From Plasmodiophora brassicae (Eukaryota > Endomyxa: Phytomyxea > Phytomyxea > Plasmodiophorida): a stretch of 64,000 nucleotides of DNA. A model generated the notes under the pieces. It was not told the origin of the DNA. It worked only from the letters and a program-made list of their open reading frames with translations, and ran no database searches. Position numbers and translations under genes: made by a program. Shown here piece by piece: positions 52,746 through 62,059 of this stretch (the stretch's first letter is position 1; the number at the start of each line of letters is the position of its first letter). The stretch covers positions 682,001-746,000 of the forward strand of contig CP145416.1 of the NCBI GenBank assembly GCA_036867785.1, written 5' to 3'.

Positions 52746-53438
52746 TAGTGGGGGCCGGTGATGAGTCGACAGTCGTTGTATACTGGGGCGCTACCTACAC
52801 GAAGCTAGTCTAGTGTCGAACCCGCTTGGGGGGCATTATCGGCACAAGCGCAACCATCACAGCATCTGGTGCGAGCCATGGATGCCTTGGGTTCCGCGCG
52901 GTTGTCGACAAATGCAACAATGTAGGCTGGCACGACGTTTCGAGGACGGTTACTTGATCAGAAGCACATGAGCCTTCGTCGCGTCCTTATGCATCAAGTT
53001 TGCGTCCCTGAAGATTTTTATCGGAATGGGATTGTCGGTAGACCGTAACAGGATCACCCGGGTTCGAGCGGTGGCGGGCGGCTGCCGCAGAAGGTCTGTC
53101 CCCAAACAGGTCTAGCGCATTCGGCCAAGGCCGGACGACGTGGCCGCGGCGTGACTCATTTTTTTGGAGCGTGTCGACGTGGGCAGGTCGACGACGACGC
53201 ACCGTCACCACATCGCGGAACGCCACCGAACGGACACCATCTGGTTCGGTGCTATTTTCGGTCCTACGCAGATTTAGGGCCGGCCGTTGTCGACACGACC
53301 GGCGGCGCGGGCGGATCGCCAGTTCTCCTAATCGGACTGTCACGCCGCCCACTTGCTGCGTGGCACACGCGTTTGACCCTCTACACGTGACCTCGCTCCC
53401 GATACCGCGTGGCCACGTTGGCGCGCTAATACGGCCAG
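52746..53438. other. Gene-poor region between hAT remnant and PSD gene
   Basis: About 690 bases. Frames of 79-121 codons exist on both strands (53151-53390 +, 52987-53352 -) but are Arg/Pro-rich shadows of GC-rich sequence without motifs. The interval could contain more of the decayed transposon and the promoter of the decarboxylase gene. Confidence 0.4.
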
Positions 53439-55022
53439 GTGCCGATGCCCATCGCCGTTCCCATCGCCATCCGCGCCATACGTGACAGCAATGCGCTGCG
53501 GGCGCGTATCGCTGGCGTGTTCGCCAGCTGCGCCTGGTCGACGTTGGCGCTGGCGATCGTCTTCATGTCGATCCAGTTAGCATATTGGCAGAGCAGGAGG
53601 TTCTCGGCCCGGTCGAGGTTCAGCTTCCGGTTGTGCGCGCTGATGAACCTGGCGGCCACCGTCGCCGTATTCCAGATCGGTGGCCTGTTGGCCTGCTGTG
53701 TGCTGGGCCTGTTCTGTATGGTCGTCTCCGTCGCCTGCCTGATCGTGTACCGAAAGCGCATTCGCAACTATCAACTGCTGAAAACCTACCACCGCTCCTA
53801 TGCGATATCGCTGTACACGCGTAACCAGCACTGGTTGTTTCTTGCCAACTCCTTGGTCGCGCTTGCAGCGTTCCTGCTGCTGACCATCGGTGTTGTCGTT
53901 GTTATCGCATTGCTGGCCGTCGCAACGCTGGCAACAGCCATCGCATGCGCCATCGTCGCCTACCGATCGTATGTGGCCGGGGACGACGAGCCGTACGATG
54001 AATCTAAATTGCACCGCCCTTCGTGGAACGTTGTGATGTTCATCACTGTCCTGTGGATGGTCGCGGCGCTATCGCTCCTGGGCAACCTGACGTTCCTCGC
54101 CAGACCCGGGTACCAAGTCTGGGACCGGCAGGGGCAGGTCGCCGTCAAGGAGTTCATCCCAACGTCGGTTGCTACGCCACTGGCGCTTTTCTACGCCATC
54201 CCTGGCCTCGCTCACCGTCTCGGCATGAACGGGTTCTTCAAGTTCGTCAGCGACTACAGTGGCACAAAGTTCTCCAAAGTCCTCCATACCGACGCAGAGA
54301 AGGTCGCCACCATCTACAACGGCTTCATCAGTCGGTACGCCATCGACATGTCCGACTACGACCGTCCCGATTACCGGCAGTACATGTCAGTGAACGACTG
54401 GTTCACGCGCCACATCAAACCGGAACGACGCCCGGTCGGTGCCGGCCTCGTGTCAGCCGCCGATTCCAGGGTGATCGTGTTCCCGCGTATTGACTCGGGC
54501 ACCGAGCTCTGGCTGAAGCACGATGCGCTGACCGTCAGGCAGCTCCTCGGCAACGAGTTCAACGGCGACGCTCTCGCTGCGTTTGGTGGCGGCTGCGGGT
54601 GCATCCATCGGTTGGCGCCTCAGGACTATCATCGCATTCATGCACCCGTGTCCGGACGCATCGTCCAGCAGTATGAAGTCGCTGGGCCGCTCCTGTCGGT
54701 CAGCGAGATCGCGATCAGGTCCAGTAACGGCGCCATCTACAACAAGCGTGGCGTGACCGTGATCCGCATGGACAATGGGCGGCCCTGTGCTGTTGTCGCC
54801 ATCGGCGCTACGGCGGTCGGATCGATCGGCATGACGAGATCGGTCGGCGACCGTGTTGCCAAAGGCGACGATCTGCAATTCTTCCAGTTCGGCGGGTCGA
54901 CCGCGGTGCTGTTGTTCCCGCGTGACACCGTCCGCTTCGACGACGATCTTGTTGACAACTCAGAGGCTGAGGTCGAGACGCTTGTCAGACAGGGCGAACA
55001 AATCGGCTCGGTGACCGCTTAG
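53439..55022 (+). CDS. PSD: Phosphatidylserine decarboxylase with multi-pass N-terminal domain
   Basis: Makes phosphatidylethanolamine from phosphatidylserine; self-cleaves to form a pyruvoyl group. One 527-residue frame without introns. The first 240 residues hold about six hydrophobic spans (IAGVFASCAWSTLALAIVFM, AATVAVFQIGGLLACCVLGL, FLANSLVALAAFLLLTIGVV, VVVIALLAVATLATAIACAI, VMFITVLWMVAALSLLGNLT), absent from common PSDs, which have one or none. The catalytic part has YMSVNDWFTRHIKPERRP, VSAADSRVIVFPRI, GGCGCIHRLAPQDYHRIHAP (conserved His), VIRMDNGRPCAVVAIGATAV with G-S-I, and the cleavage motif FGGSTAVLLFP (GGST for the usual LGST). Catalytic features look intact. Confidence 0.9.
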   Translation: MPMPIAVPIAIRAIRDSNALRARIAGVFASCAWSTLALAIVFMSIQLAYWQSRRFSARSRFSFRLCALMNLAATVAVFQIGGLLACCVLGLFCMVVSVACLIVYRKRIRNYQLLKTYHRSYAISLYTRNQHWLFLANSLVALAAFLLLTIGVVVVIALLAVATLATAIACAIVAYRSYVAGDDEPYDESKLHRPSWNVVMFITVLWMVAALSLLGNLTFLARPGYQVWDRQGQVAVKEFIPTSVATPLALFYAIPGLAHRLGMNGFFKFVSDYSGTKFSKVLHTDAEKVATIYNGFISRYAIDMSDYDRPDYRQYMSVNDWFTRHIKPERRPVGAGLVSAADSRVIVFPRIDSGTELWLKHDALTVRQLLGNEFNGDALAAFGGGCGCIHRLAPQDYHRIHAPVSGRIVQQYEVAGPLLSVSEIAIRSSNGAIYNKRGVTVIRMDNGRPCAVVAIGATAVGSIGMTRSVGDRVAKGDDLQFFQFGGSTAVLLFPRDTVRFDDDLVDNSEAEVETLVRQGEQIGSVTA

Positions 55023-55111
55023 TTTGACGTTCGATGAAAACCCCCCTAATTCACTGTTTTAAATGCATAAATTGCACAAGCTGTCGCACGCAGGAACGTG
55101 TTGCACAGTCA

Positions 55112-56351
55112 TCAGTTTTTAGAAATTTCCAATATGAGATCGTACAGGAAATCGAGTGGGCCGTCGTCAACAATGATAACGTCGTACACTTCCTTGAATT
55201 CGTCCAGCCTCGCCGACACGTTCGTGTTGAGCAGGCCGACCTTCAGGTGCACTTCTGCATACGGTATCGAGTCGCTGTATCGACAAATCAGATAGGCTTC
55301 ACGTGTCACCTTGCCCGCATACCACATCAGGGCGTCATGTATGTGGTCCCCGACAACAATGAACGCGGCTCGTTCAGGATGCAGCACGTGTGCAGCACGG
55401 TCGACAAGCAAAGCCTTGTTAGCCGAGTGTACAATAGGTTGCTGGAAGGCGACGAGGCACCCGGCCTCGTCCATAACCATCCCTGGCGAGGGCGACAGCG
55501 TCAGAGTCGTACCGCAACCAGCAAAGATTACATGGGACATACGGTTGCTTAGGATATGGACATTGTCAAGGTGGAGCCCTTGTTGCTCCATATACCTTTC
55601 AATGATATCTGCGATGCCGGCGGAAAATACCAACAAAGGGATGTCGTTCTTCTGCAGCAGGTTCAACAGCTGCCGACATCCATGGCGCAAGACGATCTCG
55701 GATCGCAGCGGATGCAGGCATTCTTCGATCAACGGCACCGTGATGCGATGACGTACTAAATTCTCATGTGCCAGCGTCCACCACTCCTTCATGTACTCGA
55801 ACCTCTCCTCTTGCGTCAGGTTCGGGTCAATCTCATGCTGATAGTACCTACCAGAGACAACAGCTTCAATGCAGATGACGGCCAACACCTCTCGAATATC
55901 TGCTACTTCTCGTAGAGGTCGCGCTCCAATTGAACGAACGATTCAGGCAGCAATCCGGACCTGAAGTTGTCCTTAATGCACGGTTGCCCCATCGTGCAGT
56001 GTAATTATAACGTACCTGGAAAAGACGCCATGCGTGCTAGATGCCATATCCCCATTCTCGAGGAACTGCCCAGTTATGGTGTAGTCGAAATCCATGATGA
56101 CCTACGAAACCGGGGGCGATCACTGGCCTGGGACTGGAACGGCGCATCTGATCCTGCCCAACCTGCAACGCGGATTTCCCGCCTCGAAACAGGATCTGTT
56201 TCTTCTCGTTGAAGTCCTCCTCATCGACGATGATGATCTTGGCGGCCTTCCACCGCCGTTTGGTCGCCTCGCGGATCCACCAGATACGCAGGAGCGCCGC
56301 CCCGGATATGACCGACACGGACGCGACGACGCAGGCGACGAGGGCCCGCAT
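55112..56351 (-). CDS. Cytosolic 5'-nucleotidase III family protein with N-terminal membrane anchor
   Basis: HAD-type pyrimidine 5'-nucleotidase (NT5C3/UMPH-1 family). Exon 1 opens MRALVACVVASVSVISGAAL, a hydrophobic anchor, then KKQILFRGGKSALQ; splicing CAG|GTTGGG to CGTAG|GTCATC yields VIMDFDYTITGQFLENGDMA, the DxDxT nucleophile motif, and SSTHGVF. Later exons give YYQHEIDPNLTQEERFEYMK, EWWTLAHENLVRHRI, LLVFSAGIADIIERYMEQQG (motif II Ser), VHILSNRM, and IVVGDHIHDALMWYAGK (motif III Asp pair), matching the family along its whole length. The final residues LYDLILEISKN are at the stop at 55112. The anchor is unusual since most members are cytosolic, though one human isoform also has an N-terminal extension. 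Confidence 0.87.
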
Positions 56352-56516
56352 CCGACCGACGTCCCGAGCGCGGGCACGGCTCTCTCCGCGCGCCTCCCAC
56401 TTACGGGTTTCCGTGACGCGGTGGCATTCATTATTAGCGCAGGCCCTCCCTATCGCCTAATATACCGATGGACTGTGCAGAGAGGCAGAGGGCACGGGAC
56501 GACGTCTGGGCGGCAA

Positions 56517-57418
56517 TCAGGTAGACAGTTTAGAGAGCGATTTCCGCAGCACTTTCTGAAGGGCACTGCAGCGTGTTCTAGCAATGGCGATGCATTGCCG
56601 GATGGTGGCGTCGCCCATCGTCGCCCCGCCGGGCTTGTAGATGGAGCAGATCTCGTCGCGGTCGTTGATGACAATGGAGAGCGTACCAGCGCCCAGGCGT
56701 TCCTCCTCGGCGTTTGCGTCGGCGATCACATGCCCGTTGACGACCGTGAACGACAGCGAGAGGGGCATGTGCCTTACGGGCAGCTTTGTCGTTTCATTGT
56801 TTTTAACGCGAACCATGCCGGTCGCTTTCGGTGACGTATCCAGAACTGGAACCGGGATGCGTAGGTCGGCAAGGGCGCCGTTAACTGGAAGCAGACGCAC
56901 ATCAGGGTCCCCCGATTCCACACTTATCGCCTCCTGCCCTTACCGGCCAGTAATGTAGCGTCGAACGCATTGCCATCGTAGTTGAGGCAGACGACGTCGA
57001 CGTAGAGAACCCAGACGTGCTCGCCGTTTTGGATCACGAGGTGTTCCAAGGGTACTGCGCCCGACGTTTTCAGGATGTTGGAGACGCGAGCGGCAATGCC
57101 ATGGGAGAGTTCGTTGGGTTTCCCAATCGTGAACGACGTCGAGCACAGCGGGCTCAGATTGACGTTAACATCGATGAACCCGGCCGCGGGTGCATCAACA
57201 TCCGGTTTTGCAACCTCGGCTTTGATCGCGCAGATCACCGTCGTGTTGCCGATTTTCGCAGTACACGACCCATCCGCCGTCCCGATGGTCCGCAACGTCG
57301 TGCTCGTCTTCCTCCATTTCAGCAGTGCGCGCCCGTCGGGCCTGACATCGTTGCCCAGGAACCGGTCGTAAAACTGACTGGGGTTAACCACGCGGAAGAC
57401 GCTCGGGTCCAGGGCCAT
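56517..57418 (-). CDS. EXOSC8: Exosome complex component RRP43/EXOSC8 (RNase PH fold)
   Basis: Ring subunit of the RNA exosome, nucleus and cytoplasm. The protein starts [20 protein letters not shown] and [20 protein letters not shown], then [20 protein letters not shown] with [43 protein letters not shown] and, after a short intron, [53 protein letters not shown] and [16 protein letters not shown]. The phrases N-[YF]-DGN and the HKPGG-like loop are those of EXOSC8/Rrp43; catalytic residues of bacterial RNase PH are absent, as usual for eukaryotic ring subunits. Full length. Confidence 0.93.
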
Positions 57419-57476
57419 CGGATGTGATCAGCAGCGAACTCCGTGGCGGACTCCGTCGCTGGGTCATCGTTACACA
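57419..57476. promoter_or_regulatory. Very short bidirectional promoter region
   Basis: Only 58 bases separate the start codons of EXOSC8 (-) and the MMTAG2 homologue (+). Core promoters must overlap here or extend into coding sequence, a sign of how compact the genome is. Confidence 0.6.
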
Positions 57477-58386
57477 ATGTATTCGGGACCGGCACGAGGA
57501 GGTGCGTCTGCGTCTGTCGACGCGAAGACGTGCGACGCTGATACGTGTTGCAGGGACGCGTGGTGGCCAAGATCAGTTCAAATGGGAAGATGTAAAATCG
57601 GATAAATATCGGGAGAATTACCTCGGACACAGCGTCAAGGCTCCTCTAGGTCGATGGCAGAAAGGTATCGTAGTCGGACAGCGTCTGTGGTATATGTGTC
57701 TGTTGCTGATCGTCGATTGATAGGTCGCGATCTGACCTGGTATGCGAAAGAGAAGAAGGCGGGCCTGTCAGGGCATCTGAGCGAACGAGAACGACAAATG
57801 CTAGAGGTCGTTAGGCAGCAAGAGCAGGAAATGTTGTTGGAACAAATGTGATAAGCGCCTGTATCTGTGTTGACAGCAGTGCTCATTGTGTTCGTACAGT
57901 GGGGCAATCCCGCGGAAGAAGCGGCAGGCGCCCGAAGGCGTCGACGCTGTGAAAATGAAAGAGATTCTCGCGCGCGGTCAAATCGAACGTGACGAGAAGT
58001 TTGACGTGGAACGCGTCAGCGGTCTCGGATGTGGTACCTCGTTCCACCACACTAAAATCGGTCCTGCTGAGCAAGTCATTGCATCCAACTGGACTGGCGA
58101 CGACGCCGCTTTTGAGCAATCGGGGTCGGTACCGGCAACGTCCTCAGGACTCACAGGTGAACAGCAGCGCAAGCTGGAGAAGCGTGCCGCCAAGGAAGAG
58201 CGCAAACGCGAGAAGCGTCTGAAGAAAGAGGAACGCCGCAAGCGTCACGATTCGCCATCCCCCTCACGAGGCCGTCGCCGCCATGACTCGCCAGATCGAG
58301 GCCGCGAACTTGGGAAGCGCAGACGCCACGATTCCGTTGAGCGTGGTCGCCGCCGCGATCGTTCGCGAAGCCCTAGGAGAAGATAA
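57477..58386 (+). CDS. MMTAG2/C1orf35 homologue (kinase phosphorylation protein domain)
   Basis: Nuclear, RNA-associated protein of unclear role. Four exons join in frame: 57477-57501, 57554-57664, 57724-57847 and 57900-58386 (248 residues). The start [20 protein letters not shown] followed by [16 protein letters not shown] and APLGRWQKG, then [13 protein letters not shown], is almost the human MMTAG2 N-terminus. The next part ([40 protein letters not shown]) also follows the family. The tail is Lys/Arg/Ser-rich with repeated RRRHDS-type motifs, resembling an RS domain, which suggests a splicing-related setting. The tiny first exon was found only by joining exons. Confidence 0.92.
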
Positions 58387-58428
58387 TGCAGAAGCGGAGC
58401 GATATTATGCAACCGGCAACAGTCTTCA

Positions 58429-58946
58429 TTACTTCTTGTGTTTGCGTCCTTTCTTGCCCTTCTTGGCCGCTGCTTGTGCCTCCACTGACGGCGCCTCGGT
58501 TCGTGATTTTAGTTTGGGAATCAGCGACGCCATCATGATGAGCAGATCGCGACCTGCAGCGATTGGTTAGAAGATGCCGTTAACGCACAGACGCGTTTGT
58601 ACGTTGACGGATGTCGGGACGGATCGGCGAGCCGTCATCCTGTTTCAGAAGGACGCGTAGCCGTCCAACTTGGAAGAAATCGCGGGAATAGCATTTGTTC
58701 GCCTGATCGACGTACACTAAGCACGTGCAATGACGATGGATACGCGATAACGTCAACCTCGATTTCGAAAGGAAGCTTCAGGTACCGGCACAGCTCGACG
58801 CATTCACTGAGCGTCGGCTTCTGCACAGCCTTGTCCAGCGGAATCTTCCGGCCTTCGGCGATCTGTTTCGTGCTGTCCATGTAGATCGGATAGACGATGT
58901 TCCATCTGGACTTGTTGAGACTCAGCGGTGCAGCAGACGACGACAT
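58429..58946 (-). CDS. SRP19: Signal recognition particle subunit SRP19
   Basis: Binds helices 6 and 8 of SRP RNA and lets SRP54 bind, for targeting proteins to the ER. Exon 1: MSSSAAPLSLNKSRWNIVYP followed by IYMDSTKQIAEGRKIPLDKA and VQKPTLSECVELCRYL, the SRP19 hallmark ([RW]-[IV]-x-[IV]-YP-x-Y-[LM], T-x-AEGR-[RK]-[IL]-P). The middle exon gives GRLRVLLKQDDGSPIRPDI; the last gives DLLIMMASLIPKLKSRTEAP and the Lys-rich tail KKGKKGRKHKK. Introns of about 60-70 bases separate them. Convergent with MMTAG2, 42 bases apart. The upstream Met at 58955 is an alternative start. Confidence 0.9.
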
Positions 58947-60195
58947 CGTTCGCAATCCCGCGGCGCAATCCGAACACGACGCGCCGAATTTTTGGAATTG
59001 GTATTAAACTGTTCCCTGCTGGGAGGCGCGGGAGCGTCCGTTAATTACGAAGTTTGCTTTATCATAACGATACAGGTGCAGGACAGAACATTGCGAACAT
59101 GGAAAGTCTGCAACCTTGTGCAATTTTACGGGAGGGCCTATCTCAATCGCACGGTTCTCGAGTCGGGCTTCCTCTACAAGATGCCAGCAAACGAGCATGC
59201 CAAACTAAAAGGTTAGAGAGTACGTGGTGACGTCTGGTGGCTGGTGACGCACCGGCAGGGTGTCGGGACGTGGCGACCAAGACAGATCGAGTTGTCATAT
59301 GTATGGCGATGATCTTCACCATGAAGACGTCCGTCTCGACCATCATGAGATGACGTGCAGACCGCCATCATTGCTCAGGACCGGCCTGGCGACTTGTTTA
59401 CACTAGAAATGGTATGCATGGCTTTGGTGCCACGGCCTCGTCCTCGAGGTCGTGATTCAAACCGCGACGTCACCAAGGCAGAGCCGACCCAGCTTTCCAG
59501 CAAGCCGCCTCGCCACACTCCTCTTCCCCCTAGTGGATCCTTTCCCACTACACCTAGTATCGCCGATCTCGTCCTTCGTACCCGAGTAGCCACGTCATTT
59601 GGCAACGAAAGACGGCCCGAAGACGTACTACTACGGGCGCCTGAATGCAATCGACGAAGGAATCGCGCATCGTTGCGCGATGTCCTCATTGCGCAACGAC
59701 ATCCGTCCTATGCGTTATACCAAGCGCGCGTGTCCCATGCTGGCCACGCCTGAGACTCACCTACTTGAAAGGCATACCTGCCCACGAACTGGCACCGAGC
59801 GCATGAGAACCAGAAAAGGAGAGACCTCGTCGTCGAGAAGCGGTTTCATGCAGACGTTTGCAGTATCTACACGCCAGCGACGCTCTGACGTGATTCACCT
59901 GTTTCATTTCGAACATGCACTTACATAGTATGACAGGGCCAAAGACTGTTCATTGCGTAAACGACGCCAGCGCTTGCGTTCACCTTTTCCTCTGTGGTAT
60001 ATGAAGTTGCGAGTAATAATAATTAAAACATTACTGTACATGATGATGGGGCTTTGTCTGGGTTTGCGCCACTCAGAAACATGAACTGATCTACATCTAG
60101 CGCCTGCCAGTCGTGAGCTATAATAAACTGGAAGAAGTATATACCTCGTATATTTGGAATCGACATTATACAGAGTAGGCAAACTGTGTTGGCTA
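58947..60195. other. Region with only uncertain coding potential
   Basis: About 1.25 kb. Candidates: 58992-59216 (+), with LVQFYGRAYLNRTVLESGFL and YKMPANEHAKLKG, possibly two exons joined over 59038-59080; 59355-59753 (+), 132 codons, Pro/Arg-rich (FPTTPSIADLVLRTRVATSF); and 59599-59928 (+), with KTYYYGRLNAIDEGIAHR. Minus-strand equivalents are no better. I could not assemble a recognisable protein on either strand. The end of the interval (59930-60190) is AT-rich, like an untranslated or intergenic stretch. Confidence 0.35.
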
Positions 60196-60800
60196 TCAGG
60201 GGTCGTGGATCTAAAGAAGGCATTGCAATCAGCGTTCGCATCCAGCATATCATCGTGTAAACGCAGCGGACCAGTTTTGAAAGTGTTAGCCAGGACGGAA
60301 CGGTTTCTCGGACATGCTGTTCGACGTCGAGAGCATCGTCAGGCGACCAGACGACGAGCTTATTTACACGACCGCACGTCTACATAAGTATGAATGGAAT
60401 GTACCGCCTCAGAATAACGATTGTACAGTACGCTTACCTTCCAGCTCGTATTCATCAAATCTCGTTGGACGACAACCACCTTGGCATCGTCCCCAACTTG
60501 AACTTGCTGCCCCGTCAGTTGACGTCCACCTGCCAACTTGCCATCATTACACGTTCTCCCATGCACTACGCCCACATATTACGGAAAGTGGCTCTCATAA
60601 CAGGGGACCCGTCGACGGACGTTGTCGGATGGAAGAAGCGACTGCGAAACGGTCATCAGCGTGGGCGACCTAGCAGCATCCCCTGTGGAACAACACCTAA
60701 CAGACGCCTTGCCAGTATAATCAATCGCGCATGGAAGAAGATGTGCTTCTATGTCAGGCGTGGACGCCGTGCCGAGCGTGAACCGGCCAGCAGGCACCAT
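60196..60800 (-). CDS. RNASEH2C: Ribonuclease H2 subunit C
   Basis: Accessory subunit of RNase H2, which removes ribonucleotides from DNA in the nucleus. Five exons join perfectly in frame: 60800-60697, 60641-60583, 60529-60438, 60379-60272 and 60210-60196 (125 residues). Family landmarks in order: IEAHLLPCAIDYTGKASV (human HLLPCEV), SRFFHPTTSVDGSPVMRATF then RGRQLTGQQVQV (human RFF-x-P and SFRGRCLRGEEV), KVVVVQRDLM, and VNKLVVWSPDDALDVEQHVR with TVPSWLTLSKLIHDP at the end (human LTWPSLAAAIH). All introns are 43-61 bases. An upstream Met (60887) would overlap the Rab28 3' end; 60800 is preferred. Confidence 0.8.
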
Positions 60801-60890
60801 TGAGCGCGACCGTTGTTCGGCGCACCCTACGTACGATCCGTCTGCCGGCAAAACGGCACTGCCGGCGCCCACGTCAACAGACAACACCGA

Positions 60891-61793
60891 CTACTGTATT
60901 GCACATTTCCCTTTGGCCTGCTCAAGAACGATCGGCTTCTCGTCTGGGTCGTTCTGCTGGTAGTTGACGATTTCGGCCTGGACGATCTTCTGTAGGGAGA
61001 GAGAGGGGGGCGCGTCAGTGGCAATTCTGCCTGCGGATGGGGGGCCGCCCACCGACCGTGGCGGTTTCGAGCTGATGTCGGGACAGTTTGATGCCGGCGA
61101 GGTCGGCGGCGACTTTCGTGAAGCAGGTGCTGACTTGGTCGCCGGATTTCGCGGACACCTCGAACACGGTCATGTTGTTCGATTCGGCAAACGTCGATTG
61201 CGCTCTGCTCTTGACAACCCTTAGGTGAATCAAATCCTCTGCCGTTACCTGTTTTCAGTACAAACGACCGCCGTCATCCGAGTAACGTGGTTTACGCTTG
61301 TTGGCGACAAGGACCAGGATCGGGAGGTTCGCGTTGTTGAAAGTCGATTTGACAAGCGCGAGCCAGTCCTCCAGGTTCTGGAACGACTCGAAATTCGTAA
61401 TGTCGAAGACGAGGAGGACGGCGTGGGCGCCGAATATGTAATTCTTGATCATCTGGCTACCGATGGACTGCCCTCCAATGTCCCAGATCTGCAGCGACAC
61501 CGTCATAGAGTCTGGCGCAATAAGGGTTCAGCAACAGTGCATAGAAAAACGGCTAAGCGGGACAGCGTACCGAGGACGACCTGTTTGATGAAGAAGTCGA
61601 GACCGACGGTCTGCTTGTACGACTTCTCAAAGTTGTCATCCGTGAACCGGTGGCATATCGACGTCTTCCCGACGGCGCCGTCGCCAAGGACGACGACCTT
61701 ATACTGCAGCTGGACGTTACCGTCGTCGTCGTCTGAGCTCCCATCGGACACCATCCCACGCCCCTGCCCACACGACCTACCACGACCTGCCAC
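60891..61793 (-). CDS. RAB28: Rab28 small GTPase
   Basis: Farnesylated Rab-like GTPase linked to the ciliary BBSome/IFT machinery. Exons give YKVVVLGDGAVGKTSICHRF (P-loop), KSYKQTVGLDFFIKQVVLG, then VSLQIWDIGGQSIGSQMIKN with YIFGAHAVLLVFDITNFESF, QNLEDWLALVKS, the NKQD nucleotide motif re-formed across an intron, VFEVSAKSGDQVSTCFTKVA, ADLAGIKLSRHQLE and KIVQAEIVNYQQNDPDEKP. It ends in CAIQ, a CAAX box of the farnesyl type as in animal Rab28 (CAVQ), not the usual double-Cys Rab tail. WDIGGQ (not WDTAGQ) is also Rab28-specific. Start may be Met 61793 or the later Met before SDGSSDDDD. A GA-rich tract lies in the last intron near 60998. Confidence 0.95.
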
Positions 61794-62059
61794 CAGTCGA
61801 CGTCACACAGCAACAGCCCAGGCGGCACGGCCTCGGCGGCACGGCCTCGACGCGACGCCCAACGCCATGCCCAAAACGCTCGCAGCTGGAGGCTGGATGC
61901 CTCTGTAGACCCATACGAGCTGCATACGAATTCGTTGCCTCAAACGGTATTATGATTATTCCTATCGCTGAGCCGACCCATGATGCGGGCAGCAACCGCA
62001 CTCCGTTCAGCCGTCGCGTCGTCAGAGTTATTCCGTGGCCGGTCGCTGCAGTTTGGCCA
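61794..62059. promoter_or_regulatory. Bidirectional intergenic region, RAB28 / SART1
   Basis: About 265 bases between two divergent start codons. A tandem GGCGGCACGGCCTCGGCGGC-like stretch near 61830-61850 is a small local repeat. No further element recognised. Confidence 0.35.
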
